Source of the DNA: an uncultured Lachnospiraceae bacterium
Lineage (GTDB): Bacteria > Bacillota > Clostridia > Lachnospirales > Lachnospiraceae
Direction of reading: 5' to 3'
DNA length: 64,000 bases
Assembly: GCA_910586205.1 (NCBI GenBank)
Contig: CAJUGD010000009.1
Span: 1-64,000 of the forward strand
This document shows positions 1 to 9,036 of the stretch, in pieces (within the stretch, counting starts at the first letter, position 1; each line of letters opens with the position of its first letter). The notes under the pieces were generated by a model. It saw nothing but the letters and a program-made list of their open reading frames with translations. It did not search any database and was not told the origin of the DNA. A program made the position numbers and the translations under genes.

Positions 1-176
1 TTTAATTTGGAGAAAAACTGAGGATTTTGGTTCAGATAAACTAACGAATAACACTCAAACCATTCATTACATTTTTTTGTAAAATTACCATCTCCACATA
101 TTTTATGGCTGTTTATTGCTTCTGTTATATATGTTACTTCGTTCCCCGTAATGGGTGGCACATTAAAATGTATCAT
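1..176 (-). CDS. Partial sugar aminotransferase, DegT/DnrJ/EryC1 family (RffA/WecE-like N-terminus)
   Basis: An ATG at 176 follows AAAGGAGTATC, 15 bases after the licD stop, and opens a frame that stays open to the window edge (58 codons visible). The first 40 residues (MIHFNVPPITGNEV, then CGDGNFTKKCNEW) resemble the N-terminus of RffA/WecE, the PLP enzyme that makes dTDP-4-amino-4,6-dideoxygalactose. This would supply an amino sugar for the polysaccharide. After about residue 41 the frame no longer looks like the family; a +1 frame reads TKILSFSPN then a stop. A frameshift or decay near the edge is therefore possible. Family assignment rests on recalled similarity of a short stretch. Confidence 0.55.
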   Translation of the reverse strand, partial: MIHFNVPPITGNEVTYITEAINSHKICGDGNFTKKCNEWFECYSLVYLNQNPQFFSKL

Positions 177-191
177 GATACTCCTTTATTT

Positions 192-1040
192 TCACGCCCT
201 GTTAACTCCATCGCCAAAATCAAGATAAGAAAAACCATGTCGGTTATATCTCTTATTTTTTGGAGGCAAAGCCATATAATTACCATAGGCTACTGTAAGA
301 TATTTGTGGACATTATTCGGTATTGGAAAAAACCTGCCTTCAAATTCCATTTTTTTTAACGGTTGTATCCAGACCTTTTTATATCTGTGAATAGCATTAT
401 GCCCCTCTTGCTCATACACCCAATCACTTGGTTTTATACTTTTTCTGATTGTATTATATATCTCTACTATTTTTTTGTGAGAAACAAATTTTGCTGCAGC
501 AACATAGGGAAAATATGCAATTTTTTTTAAAATGTTATACCCTGTATTTCTTTTCCATACCTTATATCCTGATTTGACCAACAACAGTCTTCCTAAATGA
601 GTGAATGTGTGTTTAACCAACTCATGTCCGACTTTCGTCCTGCATCCATCATCAAATGCAAAAACATCAATATAAATCCCATTATTTTTTATTCTTTTAG
701 CAGATGTTTCCAGACATACGGTCCCTTTTTTTCTAACCTTACCATATGGTCCCGGATATTGATCATCGTTTTCCATTGTCTGCCAAACATATTGTTTCCC
801 AAGTGCTTCTTCTGCGATTTTAGAAAACCGGTCATAATCCTTGCGCATCATTGCTATATCAAGATCATCATCCCATGGTATAAATCCTTTATTCCGCACT
901 GCCCCCAGTAATGTTCCCCCTACTAAAAAATATTCAATCTTATTTTTTTTACATACTCTGTCCACTTCATTCAAGATATTCAATTCCTCTATCTGCAATT
1001 TTCTTAAAACAGCTTTATCCATCTTTGCTTTATTCTCCAT
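192..1040 (-). CDS. LicD family phosphotransferase
   Basis: 282 residues. The N-terminal third carries the LicD/nucleotidyltransferase signature: YFLVGGTLLGAVRNKGFIPW, then DDDLDIAMMRKDYDRF, with the metal-binding DDDLD acidic cluster around residues 57-61. LicD proteins transfer phosphocholine or related phospho-substituents to cell-surface glycans. It follows the GT2 gene with a 37-bp overlap in the polysaccharide operon, so it probably decorates the repeat unit. An alternative ATG at 1022 (MDKAVL) is possible; neither start has a strong ribosome binding site. Visibly AT-rich like its neighbours, as is usual for exchanged capsule genes. The substrate cannot be told from sequence. Confidence 0.85.
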   Translation of the reverse strand: MENKAKMDKAVLRKLQIEELNILNEVDRVCKKNKIEYFLVGGTLLGAVRNKGFIPWDDDLDIAMMRKDYDRFSKIAEEALGKQYVWQTMENDDQYPGPYGKVRKKGTVCLETSAKRIKNNGIYIDVFAFDDGCRTKVGHELVKHTFTHLGRLLLVKSGYKVWKRNTGYNILKKIAYFPYVAAAKFVSHKKIVEIYNTIRKSIKPSDWVYEQEGHNAIHRYKKVWIQPLKKMEFEGRFFPIPNNVHKYLTVAYGNYMALPPKNKRYNRHGFSYLDFGDGVNRA

Positions 1041-1876
1041 ATGATTTTTCTTATATTTATCCCAATCTTCATCGCTATTTTTAAACGATCATACTTAATT
1101 TTTGATATGGAGCCATATTTCTTTTGAAAGTATAGCCTTGACTCAAATAATCGTTCCATCTTATTAATTGGATTCAGTGATCGATTAATTGTTTGAGAGT
1201 GATCATGATAAAAACATACACTTGTATCAACCACCATTTTATAGCCTTTTCTTTTTAATTTTTCCCCGATTATCCTTTCTTCACAATAAAGAAACACACC
1301 TTCGTCAAACCCTTTTATCTCACGAAACACATCCGCATGAATTGCAAACAAGGATCCGCTTAATTGATCTACTGCAACAAATCCACTATTGTTTTTCAAT
1401 TTTTTGGTATTAGAATGAAAATGTTTCAGTATAAAAAAACACCCTAATAAATCATCAATATAGCGACTATTTTTCAAAACTGTACTTTGTTTTTGTCCCT
1501 TAGAATCAAGCATTAGTCCTGTCGCTGCTGCTATCCCGTTTTCATGAATAAGATTTGCAATTGTAACAATAAAACATTCATCAAATAAAACGTCGGGATT
1601 TGCAAAAAACAGAATATTGCAGCCATCATGAATCAAAATATCTGCGGCAAAATTATTGCCATAAGAATAACCGCCATTATAATCAGTTACATGTACACGG
1701 ATTTTATCTGAAGCCGCTAATAACAATTTCTCATAAGACTCATCTGTTGATTTATTATCAACAACAGCAATCCTATCAATGGACTTAAAACATGATATGG
1801 TTTCAACTAATTTTAACGTTGTTTTGTAATCATTATAATTTAGAATAGCCAAGCCTATCATATGTCCGTTTATCAT
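1004..1876 (-). CDS. Glycosyltransferase family 2 (rhamnosyltransferase-like)
   Basis: About 290 residues. The start at ATG 1876 (MINGHMIGLAILNYND) is chosen because AAAAGAGGAAAT precedes it; the longer frame to 1930 adds a non-family tail. GT-A features visible: a beta-strand start LAILNYND, VDNKSTDES, ANPDVLFDECF (DxD-like metal site) and SGSLFAIHADVFREIKGFDE, typical of WbbL/RfbN rhamnosyltransferase-like enzymes. It adds a sugar to the lipid-linked repeat unit at the cytoplasmic face of the membrane. It overlaps the polymerase gene upstream by 44 bp and licD downstream by 37 bp, so translation is probably coupled. Confidence 0.85.
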   Translation of the reverse strand: MINGHMIGLAILNYNDYKTTLKLVETISCFKSIDRIAVVDNKSTDESYEKLLLAASDKIRVHVTDYNGGYSYGNNFAADILIHDGCNILFFANPDVLFDECFIVTIANLIHENGIAAATGLMLDSKGQKQSTVLKNSRYIDDLLGCFFILKHFHSNTKKLKNNSGFVAVDQLSGSLFAIHADVFREIKGFDEGVFLYCEERIIGEKLKRKGYKMVVDTSVCFYHDHSQTINRSLNPINKMERLFESRLYFQKKYGSISKIKYDRLKIAMKIGINIRKIIWRIKQRWIKLF

Positions 1877-3065
1877 ATTTCCTCTTTTCCACCTCGCTAT
1901 TCTTAGCTGTAAACACAAAAACTTGTACAATTGCAGCTGTCGTAAACATTTGAGCGCCTGCCATCAAAATACCAAAGCTAATAAGAAGCATTCTCTGCCA
2001 TCGCAAACAATGTTTAAACATCTTTATATAGACGATTGTAAAAATCGTAGTTCCGATTAATCCCAAGGTATTGATAATATAGGTTACACCATTTAGATAA
2101 GCCTTTGAACCACCTAATGGAGTATGTCCGTACCCTGTTCCAAACAAAATATTAAAAACAGGAAGACATTTAAAAATCTCGAAGCCATTTCCAATCCTTG
2201 CTTTTATAATATTGCCGCCATACCCCAATCCTCCTGACAATAACCTGTCAATAAGCAATTGGACAATAGATAATCTTGTTGACAGAAGCATAAAAATAAA
2301 TATAAAAACAAGATAAATCACTGCCATTTTCTCTTTTTTCTTAAATTTTACAAATCCGCATAAAATACTTAATCCTATGATTTCACCAATACCAATTGTT
2401 GACCCAGATAAAACAGCACCCATGAACAACATCATGTAATCCCATTTCTTTATACTGTTTTTATCATCGCAAAATAAGATATAGCACAAAAATACAATAA
2501 AAAATTCTGCATAATGCGATGGTTCAAAGAAAAAGCCCGCTGGCCTTATAAAAGAACCTATTTGTACAATTCTTCCAATATAAGATTCTTCCTGATATAA
2601 AAACTCAAAGGGATTATAAATCATCATGCCAAATTTGTAAGCGAATTGTTGGACAGCAATCATAATTGAATTTATGTATATACAATATCTTGTATATTTC
2701 ATTCCTAAATCAATATCAAAATACTGAAAAATTTGAGTTCTGAACACCACAAATAACACTAGAACAAACTTAAACAATCTTGCAAAGCTTTGAATTTCAG
2801 ACGTATATAGATAATCGCCTACTTCATGGATTGAAAAAATACATACTGTGGAAACAACCACAACATATACATATATGGCAGATCGTTTTGGGTCGTAAAT
2901 ACGAAGCTTAAAATGATCTTGGATAATATAAAACACTGCCGTTGCCAATATTATAAATGTCCCAAAATCCACCCTGGCCACAATACTCCGATAGGATGCC
3001 CACAGAGGGAACAATGCAAGAATAAAAGTGACCCATTTAACTTTTCCATTAGAATGTTTGTACAT
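1833..3065 (-). CDS. O-antigen/capsule polymerase-like membrane protein (Wzy-like)
   Basis: About 410 residues with roughly ten hydrophobic segments spread along the chain and a large hydrophilic loop (about residues 285-325) holding GGLGYGGNIIKARIGNGFE and the GTGYGHTPLGG region. This topology matches O-antigen ligase/polymerase proteins; sequence conservation in the family is poor. The start ATG at 3065 follows GAGTGGTAAA and avoids overlapping the preceding gene; the longer frame to 3110 is less likely. Position among glycosyltransferases supports polymerisation of lipid-linked repeats on the outer membrane face. It ends in a basic, hydrophilic tail after the last TM segment. Wzx flippase is not seen and may lie left of the window. 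Confidence 0.7.
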   Translation of the reverse strand: MYKHSNGKVKWVTFILALFPLWASYRSIVARVDFGTFIILATAVFYIIQDHFKLRIYDPKRSAIYVYVVVVSTVCIFSIHEVGDYLYTSEIQSFARLFKFVLVLFVVFRTQIFQYFDIDLGMKYTRYCIYINSIMIAVQQFAYKFGMMIYNPFEFLYQEESYIGRIVQIGSFIRPAGFFFEPSHYAEFFIVFLCYILFCDDKNSIKKWDYMMLFMGAVLSGSTIGIGEIIGLSILCGFVKFKKKEKMAVIYLVFIFIFMLLSTRLSIVQLLIDRLLSGGLGYGGNIIKARIGNGFEIFKCLPVFNILFGTGYGHTPLGGSKAYLNGVTYIINTLGLIGTTIFTIVYIKMFKHCLRWQRMLLISFGILMAGAQMFTTAAIVQVFVFTAKNSEVEKRKYDKRTYDRLGYSKL

Positions 3066-3066
3066 T

Positions 3067-3858
3067 TTACCACTCACGCCTTTTGTAGTATTGACGATGT
3101 AATGCTTCATAAATAAATTGTGGAAGTATTCTGCGCAGCAAATGTTTCACATGTGATATAAAAGCTGTGTTGTCATCCCTCCATGAAACCGTATCATAAT
3201 GGATACAATATGTATTTTCTTTGTCAATTTTATAATACTTATGATAAGCAGCCAACTCAAGAATATTTTCCTTCTTCCAATCTATTACTCTCTTTGCATA
3301 AGGCTGAAAATATTCTCTTGGATATAATCGTACCTGCCCAAATTTGATCCACCTGTCCCCTCTTTTAAAGCCCCAAATCCTTGCAGACATTTCTGTAATA
3401 ATTATATTATTTGCTTTAAGATCAAAGCTTCCGTCAGGCAAAATAAAATGACGCCCGTCATAATATCGCAATAATTCTTTTACCCAGATATTTCCCTTTT
3501 CGGAAGCCATAATTGCTGTTGGTATCCAACTGTTTGAAGAATAACCTGTTACTACATGTTCTCCCTCTAATAGCTTATTCAGACTTTTTATGATCTCAAT
3601 ATCTGTATCAATATACACACCACCTTCTTCATATAATGCATATAATCTCACATAGTCACTAACAAAAGCCCACTTTTTTGCTTCATAAGCTTCCTTTACA
3701 TAAGTATTTTGACTTATATCAAAATTGTCTTCATTCCATACTTTTATTTCATAATCCGGCATCATTTTTTGCCATGATTCCATACACCTTTTTACCATCT
3801 GGCTATACGAATTTCTCCCAAACCAAACTGCATGAATCTTTCTTGGAATATAATTCAT
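3067..3858 (-). CDS. Glycosyltransferase with DXD sugar-binding region (GT32/OCH1-like)
   Basis: 263 residues from ATG 3858, preceded by GGGAGCGAAA. It shows the diagnostic run of the sugar-binding DXD family: IPRKIHAVWFGRN at the start, SWQKMMPDYEIKVWNEDNFD, WAFVSDYVRLYALYEEGGVY and the IDTDIE metal-binding motif around residues 85-100. These enzymes use nucleotide sugars (GT32-type capsular mannosyl/galactosyl transferases). It sits tightly in the polysaccharide operon, one base before the polymerase start. Donor and acceptor sugars are unknown. Confidence 0.85.
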   Translation of the reverse strand: MNYIPRKIHAVWFGRNSYSQMVKRCMESWQKMMPDYEIKVWNEDNFDISQNTYVKEAYEAKKWAFVSDYVRLYALYEEGGVYIDTDIEIIKSLNKLLEGEHVVTGYSSNSWIPTAIMASEKGNIWVKELLRYYDGRHFILPDGSFDLKANNIIITEMSARIWGFKRGDRWIKFGQVRLYPREYFQPYAKRVIDWKKENILELAAYHKYYKIDKENTYCIHYDTVSWRDDNTAFISHVKHLLRRILPQFIYEALHRQYYKRREW

Positions 3859-3905
3859 TTTCGCTCCCTTTACATATATCAAAAGTAATATAAACGCTGC
3901 AATCG

Positions 3906-4463
3906 CTATCTATTATTGCCGTACCTTCGTATGATCTTATTGTTTTCTACAACAATAGAATTTGGAGGTATGGTTTTGGTCACTACGCTGTTTGCCCCAA
4001 TGACACATCCATCACCAATATCAGCACCGGCAAGAATCACTGCATTTTCACCAACCCACACGTTATTTCCTATCGTTGTATGCTTTGTTACTAATGTTCT
4101 TCTTTTAGGTGGATCGTTTGGATCACTTTGATCAGCCCCTTTATAGTTTCCGTGGTTCGTATCACTGATGAAACATTTAGAGGCAATTAGCACATTGTCA
4201 CCAATTTTCACCCTATCATATGCAACAATATGTGTCATATCACCAAACTCACAATCATTGCCTATAAAAAGAGTCTCTCTATTTCCTTCAAGATCAAAAC
4301 GGCAAAAACGCCCCATAGTCAGCTTTTTTCCTCCGATTATGGATTTTTTTCCCCTTATATAGACGGGACGACGAATTACCCTGGCTTGCGGCATGGTAAG
4401 TTTCGTCATGATTAGCGAATACCCCGTTTTAATCAGCTCTGAAAATGAATACTTATTTTTCAT
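3906..4463 (-). CDS. Hexapeptide-repeat acyltransferase (WcaF/maltose O-acetyltransferase-like)
   Basis: About 185 residues. The C-terminal half carries left-handed beta-helix hexapeptide repeats (IGDNVLIASKCFISD, IGNNVWVGENAVILAG, IGDGCVIGANSVV) and the DTNHG catalytic histidine segment typical of sugar O-acetyltransferases using acetyl-CoA. Start: ATG 4463 (MKNKYSF) is preceded by AAAGAGATGATGGA. An upstream ATG at 4484 overlaps the epimerase stop in an ATGA arrangement but lacks a clear ribosome site, so the start may be there if translation is coupled. The likely role is acetylation of a repeat-unit sugar. Confidence 0.85.
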   Translation of the reverse strand: MKNKYSFSELIKTGYSLIMTKLTMPQARVIRRPVYIRGKKSIIGGKKLTMGRFCRFDLEGNRETLFIGNDCEFGDMTHIVAYDRVKIGDNVLIASKCFISDTNHGNYKGADQSDPNDPPKRRTLVTKHTTIGNNVWVGENAVILAGADIGDGCVIGANSVVTKTIPPNSIVVENNKIIRRYGNNR

Positions 4464-4480
4464 TCCATCATCTCTTTCAA

Positions 4481-5341
4481 TCATTTATTGATTCGTTCTT
4501 GTATCAATGATGACGCCTTCTCCTTTTCCACATTCAGCAGCTTCCACTCATCCCCCCAAATTGCTTTGGAGTCATAAGGCCGATCCGGGAATGCCCCGTA
4601 GTCCAATCGGATAGGAAAATTATTTTCACGGATAAACCGTTCCGCCCGATCTGCCAGCTTCTCCGGCCGGCCAGCGCATATGTTGATCACCCCTGTTACC
4701 TTTTCCTGCTCCACCACATCTGCCACATACCTGCAAAAAACATCATAATCCAAAAAATCAAATTGATTGAAACCCATTGTAAAAGGAAATTCTTTGTCCC
4801 CCCTATTGGCTGCCTGTACAATCTTGGAAAACACAGAACAGCCATCTTCTGTGTTCCCTACAATATAGAATCCACGCAGCCATTGGAATACACAATCCTT
4901 TTCCTTACATTTCAGCTCCACAAGCTGTCTTAATGCATTTTTGCTTATCCCGTACAAACTCTGCGGATTACATGGTGTAAATTCATTGATGCTTCCTTCA
5001 AAAAAGCCCACTTCATGCATTGAACCCAGCACCGCAGCGTGCTTCATTCCTGCATCTATCATTTTACTTATAAACTGATAATGTTTAGGAAGATCAAGGA
5101 TATGGTTTACGGAATTATGTACAAATCCATCTCTCCACGCCATATGGAGAAGAACATCTGGCTGCCCAAAACAACGATAGGGGTCTTGGATGTGAAACAG
5201 ATCCGCAATTTTAATATCCGCTCTGGGATCTATATGACCATCTGCTAAATCTGTTGCTACTACCTCAACCTTATCATCAAGGAGCGTCTTGACTACTCCC
5301 TTTCCCAGGTATCCATTTGCGCCGGTTACTAAAATCTTCAA
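4481..5341 (-). CDS. NAD-dependent epimerase/dehydratase (extended SDR)
   Basis: 286 residues. N-terminal Rossmann motif TGANGYLGKG (GxxGxxG), a mid-protein YGISKNALRQ (YxxxK catalytic pair) and a C-terminal substrate domain with DFLDYDVF. It resembles sugar-nucleotide epimerases/reductases such as the GalE/RmlD-like group, and presumably makes an unusual nucleotide sugar for the surface polysaccharide. Translation starts at TTG 5341 preceded by AGGGAAGTAACA; no ATG gives a better N-terminus, because the Rossmann strand begins at residue 2. The substrate is not determinable. Confidence 0.85.
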   Translation of the reverse strand: MKILVTGANGYLGKGVVKTLLDDKVEVVATDLADGHIDPRADIKIADLFHIQDPYRCFGQPDVLLHMAWRDGFVHNSVNHILDLPKHYQFISKMIDAGMKHAAVLGSMHEVGFFEGSINEFTPCNPQSLYGISKNALRQLVELKCKEKDCVFQWLRGFYIVGNTEDGCSVFSKIVQAANRGDKEFPFTMGFNQFDFLDYDVFCRYVADVVEQEKVTGVINICAGRPEKLADRAERFIRENNFPIRLDYGAFPDRPYDSKAIWGDEWKLLNVEKEKASSLIQERINK

Positions 5342-5402
5342 TGTTACTTCCCTTCTTTCCTAGAGCGTGTCTGAAAATTTATTCCCGCCAAAAATATCAT
5401 CT

Positions 5403-6413
5403 CTACTTCAGCACTTCAAATATCCAATTTTCCAATGAATACTTTTTATACATATCATCTTCCAACATTTGATATGGCACATTAAAAAACTCCATATCCA
5501 TAACCGGATTTTTCCGATCAAGGATAAATACATTACTGCTGTTGTAGAAATCGTAGTTTTTTATATCTTTGTTGGTTGTAATGAGCTTTCTTTTCAGCCC
5601 CAGAATTTCAATACTTCTCATGGTAAGGCCATGCTGGCCTGCATTTTCCACATCAATCACACATTTTGAATTTGCATAAATCTGGTACAATTGACTAAAT
5701 GAAATCTTCTCAAACCTTACATCCGAAAGTTTCACATTTTTATAATATTGATTACATATTTTGTCTCGTAAAAATACCATTTGATGGGGCACATAGAAAT
5801 AAGAGAAACAACGCAATCCATTTTTTCTGCATTGTTCCATGACATTTTTTACAATCGGTATCCTGTCATCATGTCCTGTACCAATAAAACTCAAGTCATA
5901 GATGAATGATTCTTTATTCGAAACAGACAGCTCTTTTGGCAGATAATCTTCATAATAATAGAGCGGCTGAAATAACAGTTCTTTTTTATGTTCCTCGTAG
6001 TCAATACGGTCAAAGGTATAGACTTTGTCATAATATGGCCATTTCTTTTCTATTCCTTTTGTATTTCGCTTATGAAGCCCATCCCATATATAAAGAATGA
6101 GTTTACTGTTGGGAAAATAATTCTTTAACAGCTTTAATGTGCTAATCGGGGTATATTCTCCACGAATCGAAAGAATGTAATCATAATCCCTGCTCTTTAG
6201 CGGCTCTAATGCTTTTCTATAATAATGGTTGAGAACTTCCTGGAAAAAACCAACCTGATATCGTCCCAATGTTTTACAAATAAAACCATCATTAGGCTTA
6301 TCATGAATCAAATCCGTCTCTGCTCCCAGTTCCCGCATCTTAGTTATGATTCCATCCCGATATCCAGGCAGCGCAATCAAAAGAATGCGTTTGCCTTTTA
6401 AGTCCTGTACCAT
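5403..6413 (-). CDS. CgeB/YkvP-like glycosyltransferase
   Basis: About 336 residues from ATG 6413, preceded by GAGGAAAATCAG; the longer frame to 6503 overlaps the upstream gene. GT-B-like: an N-terminal strand GKRILLIALPGYRDG, LSIRGEYTPISTLKLL, LSFIGTGHDDR at mid-protein, and a C-terminal segment CVIDVENAGQHGLTMRSIEI, which matches the CgeB/glycosyl_transf_92-type C-terminal motif (N-x-R-x-F/I-E in relatives). Such proteins occur in capsule and spore-coat loci. The role is sugar addition to the repeat unit, inferred from its place between the priming transferase and the epimerase. Confidence 0.7.
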   Translation of the reverse strand: MVQDLKGKRILLIALPGYRDGIITKMRELGAETDLIHDKPNDGFICKTLGRYQVGFFQEVLNHYYRKALEPLKSRDYDYILSIRGEYTPISTLKLLKNYFPNSKLILYIWDGLHKRNTKGIEKKWPYYDKVYTFDRIDYEEHKKELLFQPLYYYEDYLPKELSVSNKESFIYDLSFIGTGHDDRIPIVKNVMEQCRKNGLRCFSYFYVPHQMVFLRDKICNQYYKNVKLSDVRFEKISFSQLYQIYANSKCVIDVENAGQHGLTMRSIEILGLKRKLITTNKDIKNYDFYNSSNVFILDRKNPVMDMEFFNVPYQMLEDDMYKKYSLENWIFEVLK

Positions 6414-6444
6414 CTGATTTTCCTCTTTTTGTTTACACCATAGT

Positions 6445-7827
6445 TCATTCTGTTTTCTCTTTTCTATAGCTTCCAACAACTGCAGCTGCATCCTCTGCGT
6501 CAAATCCTTCTGTGCTTTCCTTCATAAACAGAATTTTCACAGTTTTAAATATAATCTGAATATCCAGCAGCAAAGAATAATTCTGGATATACATTAAATC
6601 CAATTTCAGCTTATCATAGGCTGTGGTATTATACTTTCCATACACCTGGGCATATCCGGTCAGCCCGCCCTTCACCTTCATCCGATATCCAAACTCTGGA
6701 ATTTTCTCTGTATATAGCTCTATATGCTCCACTCTCTCCGGCCTGGGTCCTACAATGCTCATATCCCCTTTCAGGATATTCAGAATTTGCGGAAGTTCAT
6801 CAATCCTTGTTGTCCGAATAATCCTTCCCACAGGGGTGATCCTGGGATCCTTTTCCGTGGCAGGTACAGAATGTCCCTCTTTTTCTGCATCCATAACCAT
6901 ACTGCGAAATTTACAAATTCGAAATACTTTCCCATCTTTCGTACAGCGTTCCTGAAAATAAAATATCGTTCCTCCATCATGCAGCTTTATTGCTGCTGCC
7001 GTAATCAGAAAAATCGGCGACAATAAAATAAGCGCTGTCAATGACAACGCAATATCCATCATCCGTTTTATAATCTGTTGTTCAAATGAAAGGCCATGAT
7101 TTCTTGACAGCAATAGAGGTGTATCAAACAGATGCAGACTTTCCGCGCTGCGTATAATGACATCCGATATTTTAGGAGTCGTATAGGTCCGAATTGATTT
7201 TTCATAGCAATACTTCAGGATCCTATTCCGCAAGCGGGAAGGAATATCGCAGATCACAACCCCTTCATACCTTTGGATCTTTTCCTTTATCAATTCTACG
7301 CCTGAAGATATATGTATAGTCTCTCCAACAATAAAACGATCATTTCTGGAATGAATCTTCCCCATCAGACCTGCCACTGGATGTTCTCCATAAACCAGCA
7401 GCACACTGCGCGGCGGATAAAGGAAACGATATAACCTGGTAGACAAATAGCTCCAAATACAGATCACAAAAAACTCCGCTCCCGTCATAATTAAAAGCGG
7501 TAGAACTTTCTGGAAATGCTTTGTCAGCAACGTGATCTGAAGATATGCCATAGCGTTGGCACAGACAGAAGCAAGGAATTGAGAATAAATCATATTCCCT
7601 GTCCTAAGATAACCAACTTTCAAACCTCCATACAATATGTTGAACAGCACCAGAAAGATTCCATACACTGCTACGATAAGCCAATGACCTGTGCGGTTAT
7701 AAGGGTTTTCCATTTTTGGGTTATAAAAATGCAGCCAATTATACCAAAAAACAACCATTTCCAGCGCAATCACAAGAGCACTAAATGTGAATTTAACAAT
7801 CCGCTTATATTGTTCATAATTTCTCAT
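6445..7827 (-). CDS. Undecaprenyl-phosphate sugar phosphotransferase (polyprenyl glycosylphosphotransferase, WbaP/CpsE type)
   Basis: 460 residues from ATG 7827; about four to five N-terminal TM segments (residues 10-125), a CoA-binding-like middle domain, then a further TM around residue 255 and the catalytic bacterial sugar transferase domain: MMDIALSLTALILLSPIFL, FRSMVMDAEKEG, TRIDELPQILNILKGDMSIV and GPRPERVE, ending in GLTGYAQVYGKY. This enzyme starts the repeat unit by moving a sugar-1-phosphate to undecaprenyl phosphate. It is the first structural gene after the two NusG-like genes, overlapping the second by 14 bp. Ribosome site GAAGAAGGG lies about 10 bases upstream. Confidence 0.93.
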   Translation of the reverse strand: MRNYEQYKRIVKFTFSALVIALEMVVFWYNWLHFYNPKMENPYNRTGHWLIVAVYGIFLVLFNILYGGLKVGYLRTGNMIYSQFLASVCANAMAYLQITLLTKHFQKVLPLLIMTGAEFFVICIWSYLSTRLYRFLYPPRSVLLVYGEHPVAGLMGKIHSRNDRFIVGETIHISSGVELIKEKIQRYEGVVICDIPSRLRNRILKYCYEKSIRTYTTPKISDVIIRSAESLHLFDTPLLLSRNHGLSFEQQIIKRMMDIALSLTALILLSPIFLITAAAIKLHDGGTIFYFQERCTKDGKVFRICKFRSMVMDAEKEGHSVPATEKDPRITPVGRIIRTTRIDELPQILNILKGDMSIVGPRPERVEHIELYTEKIPEFGYRMKVKGGLTGYAQVYGKYNTTAYDKLKLDLMYIQNYSLLLDIQIIFKTVKILFMKESTEGFDAEDAAAVVGSYRKEKTE

Positions 7828-8404
7828 TAGAAAATGACCCTTCTTCCCCATTCCCATATAGAATTTTCTGGTTTGCATCCTCTTTCAGCATGATCCCTAG
7901 CACAATTGCCTGATCCTCTCCCCACAGTCTGTGACGAACCATGGCATACCGTTTTTTTAACTGAACCCGCACAATCTGCTCCCTGCATGTTTTTAGTGGA
8001 TCTGATATTTTACAAATTTGGCCATCCTCATCCTTCGTCACATAAGAGAGCTCTACCAAATGTTTTCTTCCTGATATCCTGTATAAAAATTCCTCATCCT
8101 GCCTCATTACAGGCAGAATCGTAAGATTTCCATTAATCATAAGCCTTGATACAAATGGGACTTTTCTCAGCTTGTCATAAAAAGAAATTGTTTTCGTAAA
8201 AGGATTTGTTTCTTCACAGGTTAGAAATACACATCCTGGCAGCAATGGCTCCACATGGACAACACTTCTCTGCTGCTTTCTCCAGATCCTTTCCTGATAG
8301 ATCACAAAGCATTCCTGATACATATGAGACGGCACTGTACTGCGAAACTCCCTCGCTAATTCTTCTTCCTTTCCAACCCATGTTTTTAACAGATACCATG
8401 CCAA
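7814..8404 (-). CDS. NusG-family specialised antiterminator, second copy (LoaP-like)
   Basis: About 196 residues. The NGN domain spans about residues 1-105 (AWYLLKTWVGKEEELA, then YQECFVIYQERIWRKQQ and LPGCVFLT); a KOW-like tail is at about 135-185 (ISDPLKT, VRVQLKKRYAMVRHRLWG). The best start is TTG 8404, preceded by GAGAGGAGGAGAG: this makes the N-terminus LAWYLLKT line up with MLWYVLQT of the upstream paralog. LoaP-type NusG paralogs load onto RNA polymerase at leader RNA and suppress termination in long biosynthetic operons. It overlaps the first copy by 19 bp and the sugar transferase gene by 14 bp. Confidence 0.85.
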   Translation of the reverse strand: MAWYLLKTWVGKEEELAREFRSTVPSHMYQECFVIYQERIWRKQQRSVVHVEPLLPGCVFLTCEETNPFTKTISFYDKLRKVPFVSRLMINGNLTILPVMRQDEEFLYRISGRKHLVELSYVTKDEDGQICKISDPLKTCREQIVRVQLKKRYAMVRHRLWGEDQAIVLGIMLKEDANQKILYGNGEEGSFSNEKL

Positions 8405-8970
8405 GCGCTCTCTCCTCCTCTCCAAAATTCAGCAACAGTCCCCCGCATCCCCTGACAAATATCCTCATTCAAAACAATGCCAAACAGAACCGTCTTCTCC
8501 TCTCCGTGAAGCTTTACCCGTACCAGAACATAACGTTTACCAAAACGGTATTTTTCGACTTCATCGATACATTTCTCCAAGGGTCCCGACACCTGCAAGA
8601 TGTTTCCTCTGCCGTCTGTTGACAGATAAGACAGACCTATCACATGGTCTCGATTCATAATCTGTTCTAAAAATTCTGCTTCATCTTCCTCAACCGATAG
8701 AAAAAAGCAATCCTCATCCACCATCATCCTTGCCATAACCGGAACCTGTTTCAGACAAAAAAATAAAGCCTCCGGCTCCCTGGAGGTGATAAACACATAT
8801 CCGGGAAATGCCCGTTTTACATGTACAAAGCTCTGCTGCTTTCTTCTCCAAAGCTGCTCCTGATAGATCACAAAACATTCCCCATATAATCCTCTGGGAA
8901 TCATTTTGGAAATTAATTCTGCCAGCTTTTCCTCCTGTCCGGCTCTTGTCTGCAGTACATACCACAACAT
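8386..8970 (-). CDS. NusG-family specialised antiterminator, first copy (LoaP-like)
   Basis: 194 residues from ATG 8970 with an ideal GGAGGAAGCCT site. NGN domain: MLWYVLQTRAGQEEKLA, YGECFVIYQEQLWRRKQQ, PGYVFITS. The KOW region follows (VSGPLEKC, YRFGKRYVLVRVKLHGEEKT). It is clearly paralogous to the next gene: shared ECFVIYQE, W-RKQQ, VHV, PG-VF and GPL/DPL-K-C blocks. First gene of the polysaccharide operon, as in other operons controlled by LoaP, UpxY or RfaH. It is presumed to let polymerase cross terminators in the roughly 9-kb operon. Its expression depends on whatever promoter feeds the 460-base leader upstream; see the invertible element. Confidence 0.88.
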   Translation of the reverse strand: MLWYVLQTRAGQEEKLAELISKMIPRGLYGECFVIYQEQLWRRKQQSFVHVKRAFPGYVFITSREPEALFFCLKQVPVMARMMVDEDCFFLSVEEDEAEFLEQIMNRDHVIGLSYLSTDGRGNILQVSGPLEKCIDEVEKYRFGKRYVLVRVKLHGEEKTVLFGIVLNEDICQGMRGTVAEFWRGGESAWHGIC

Positions 8971-9036
8971 AGGCTTCCTCCATTCCTCTTTGAAGCATTC
9001 AGCGTCATTCTAAAATATCCAAATTAAAATATTCAA

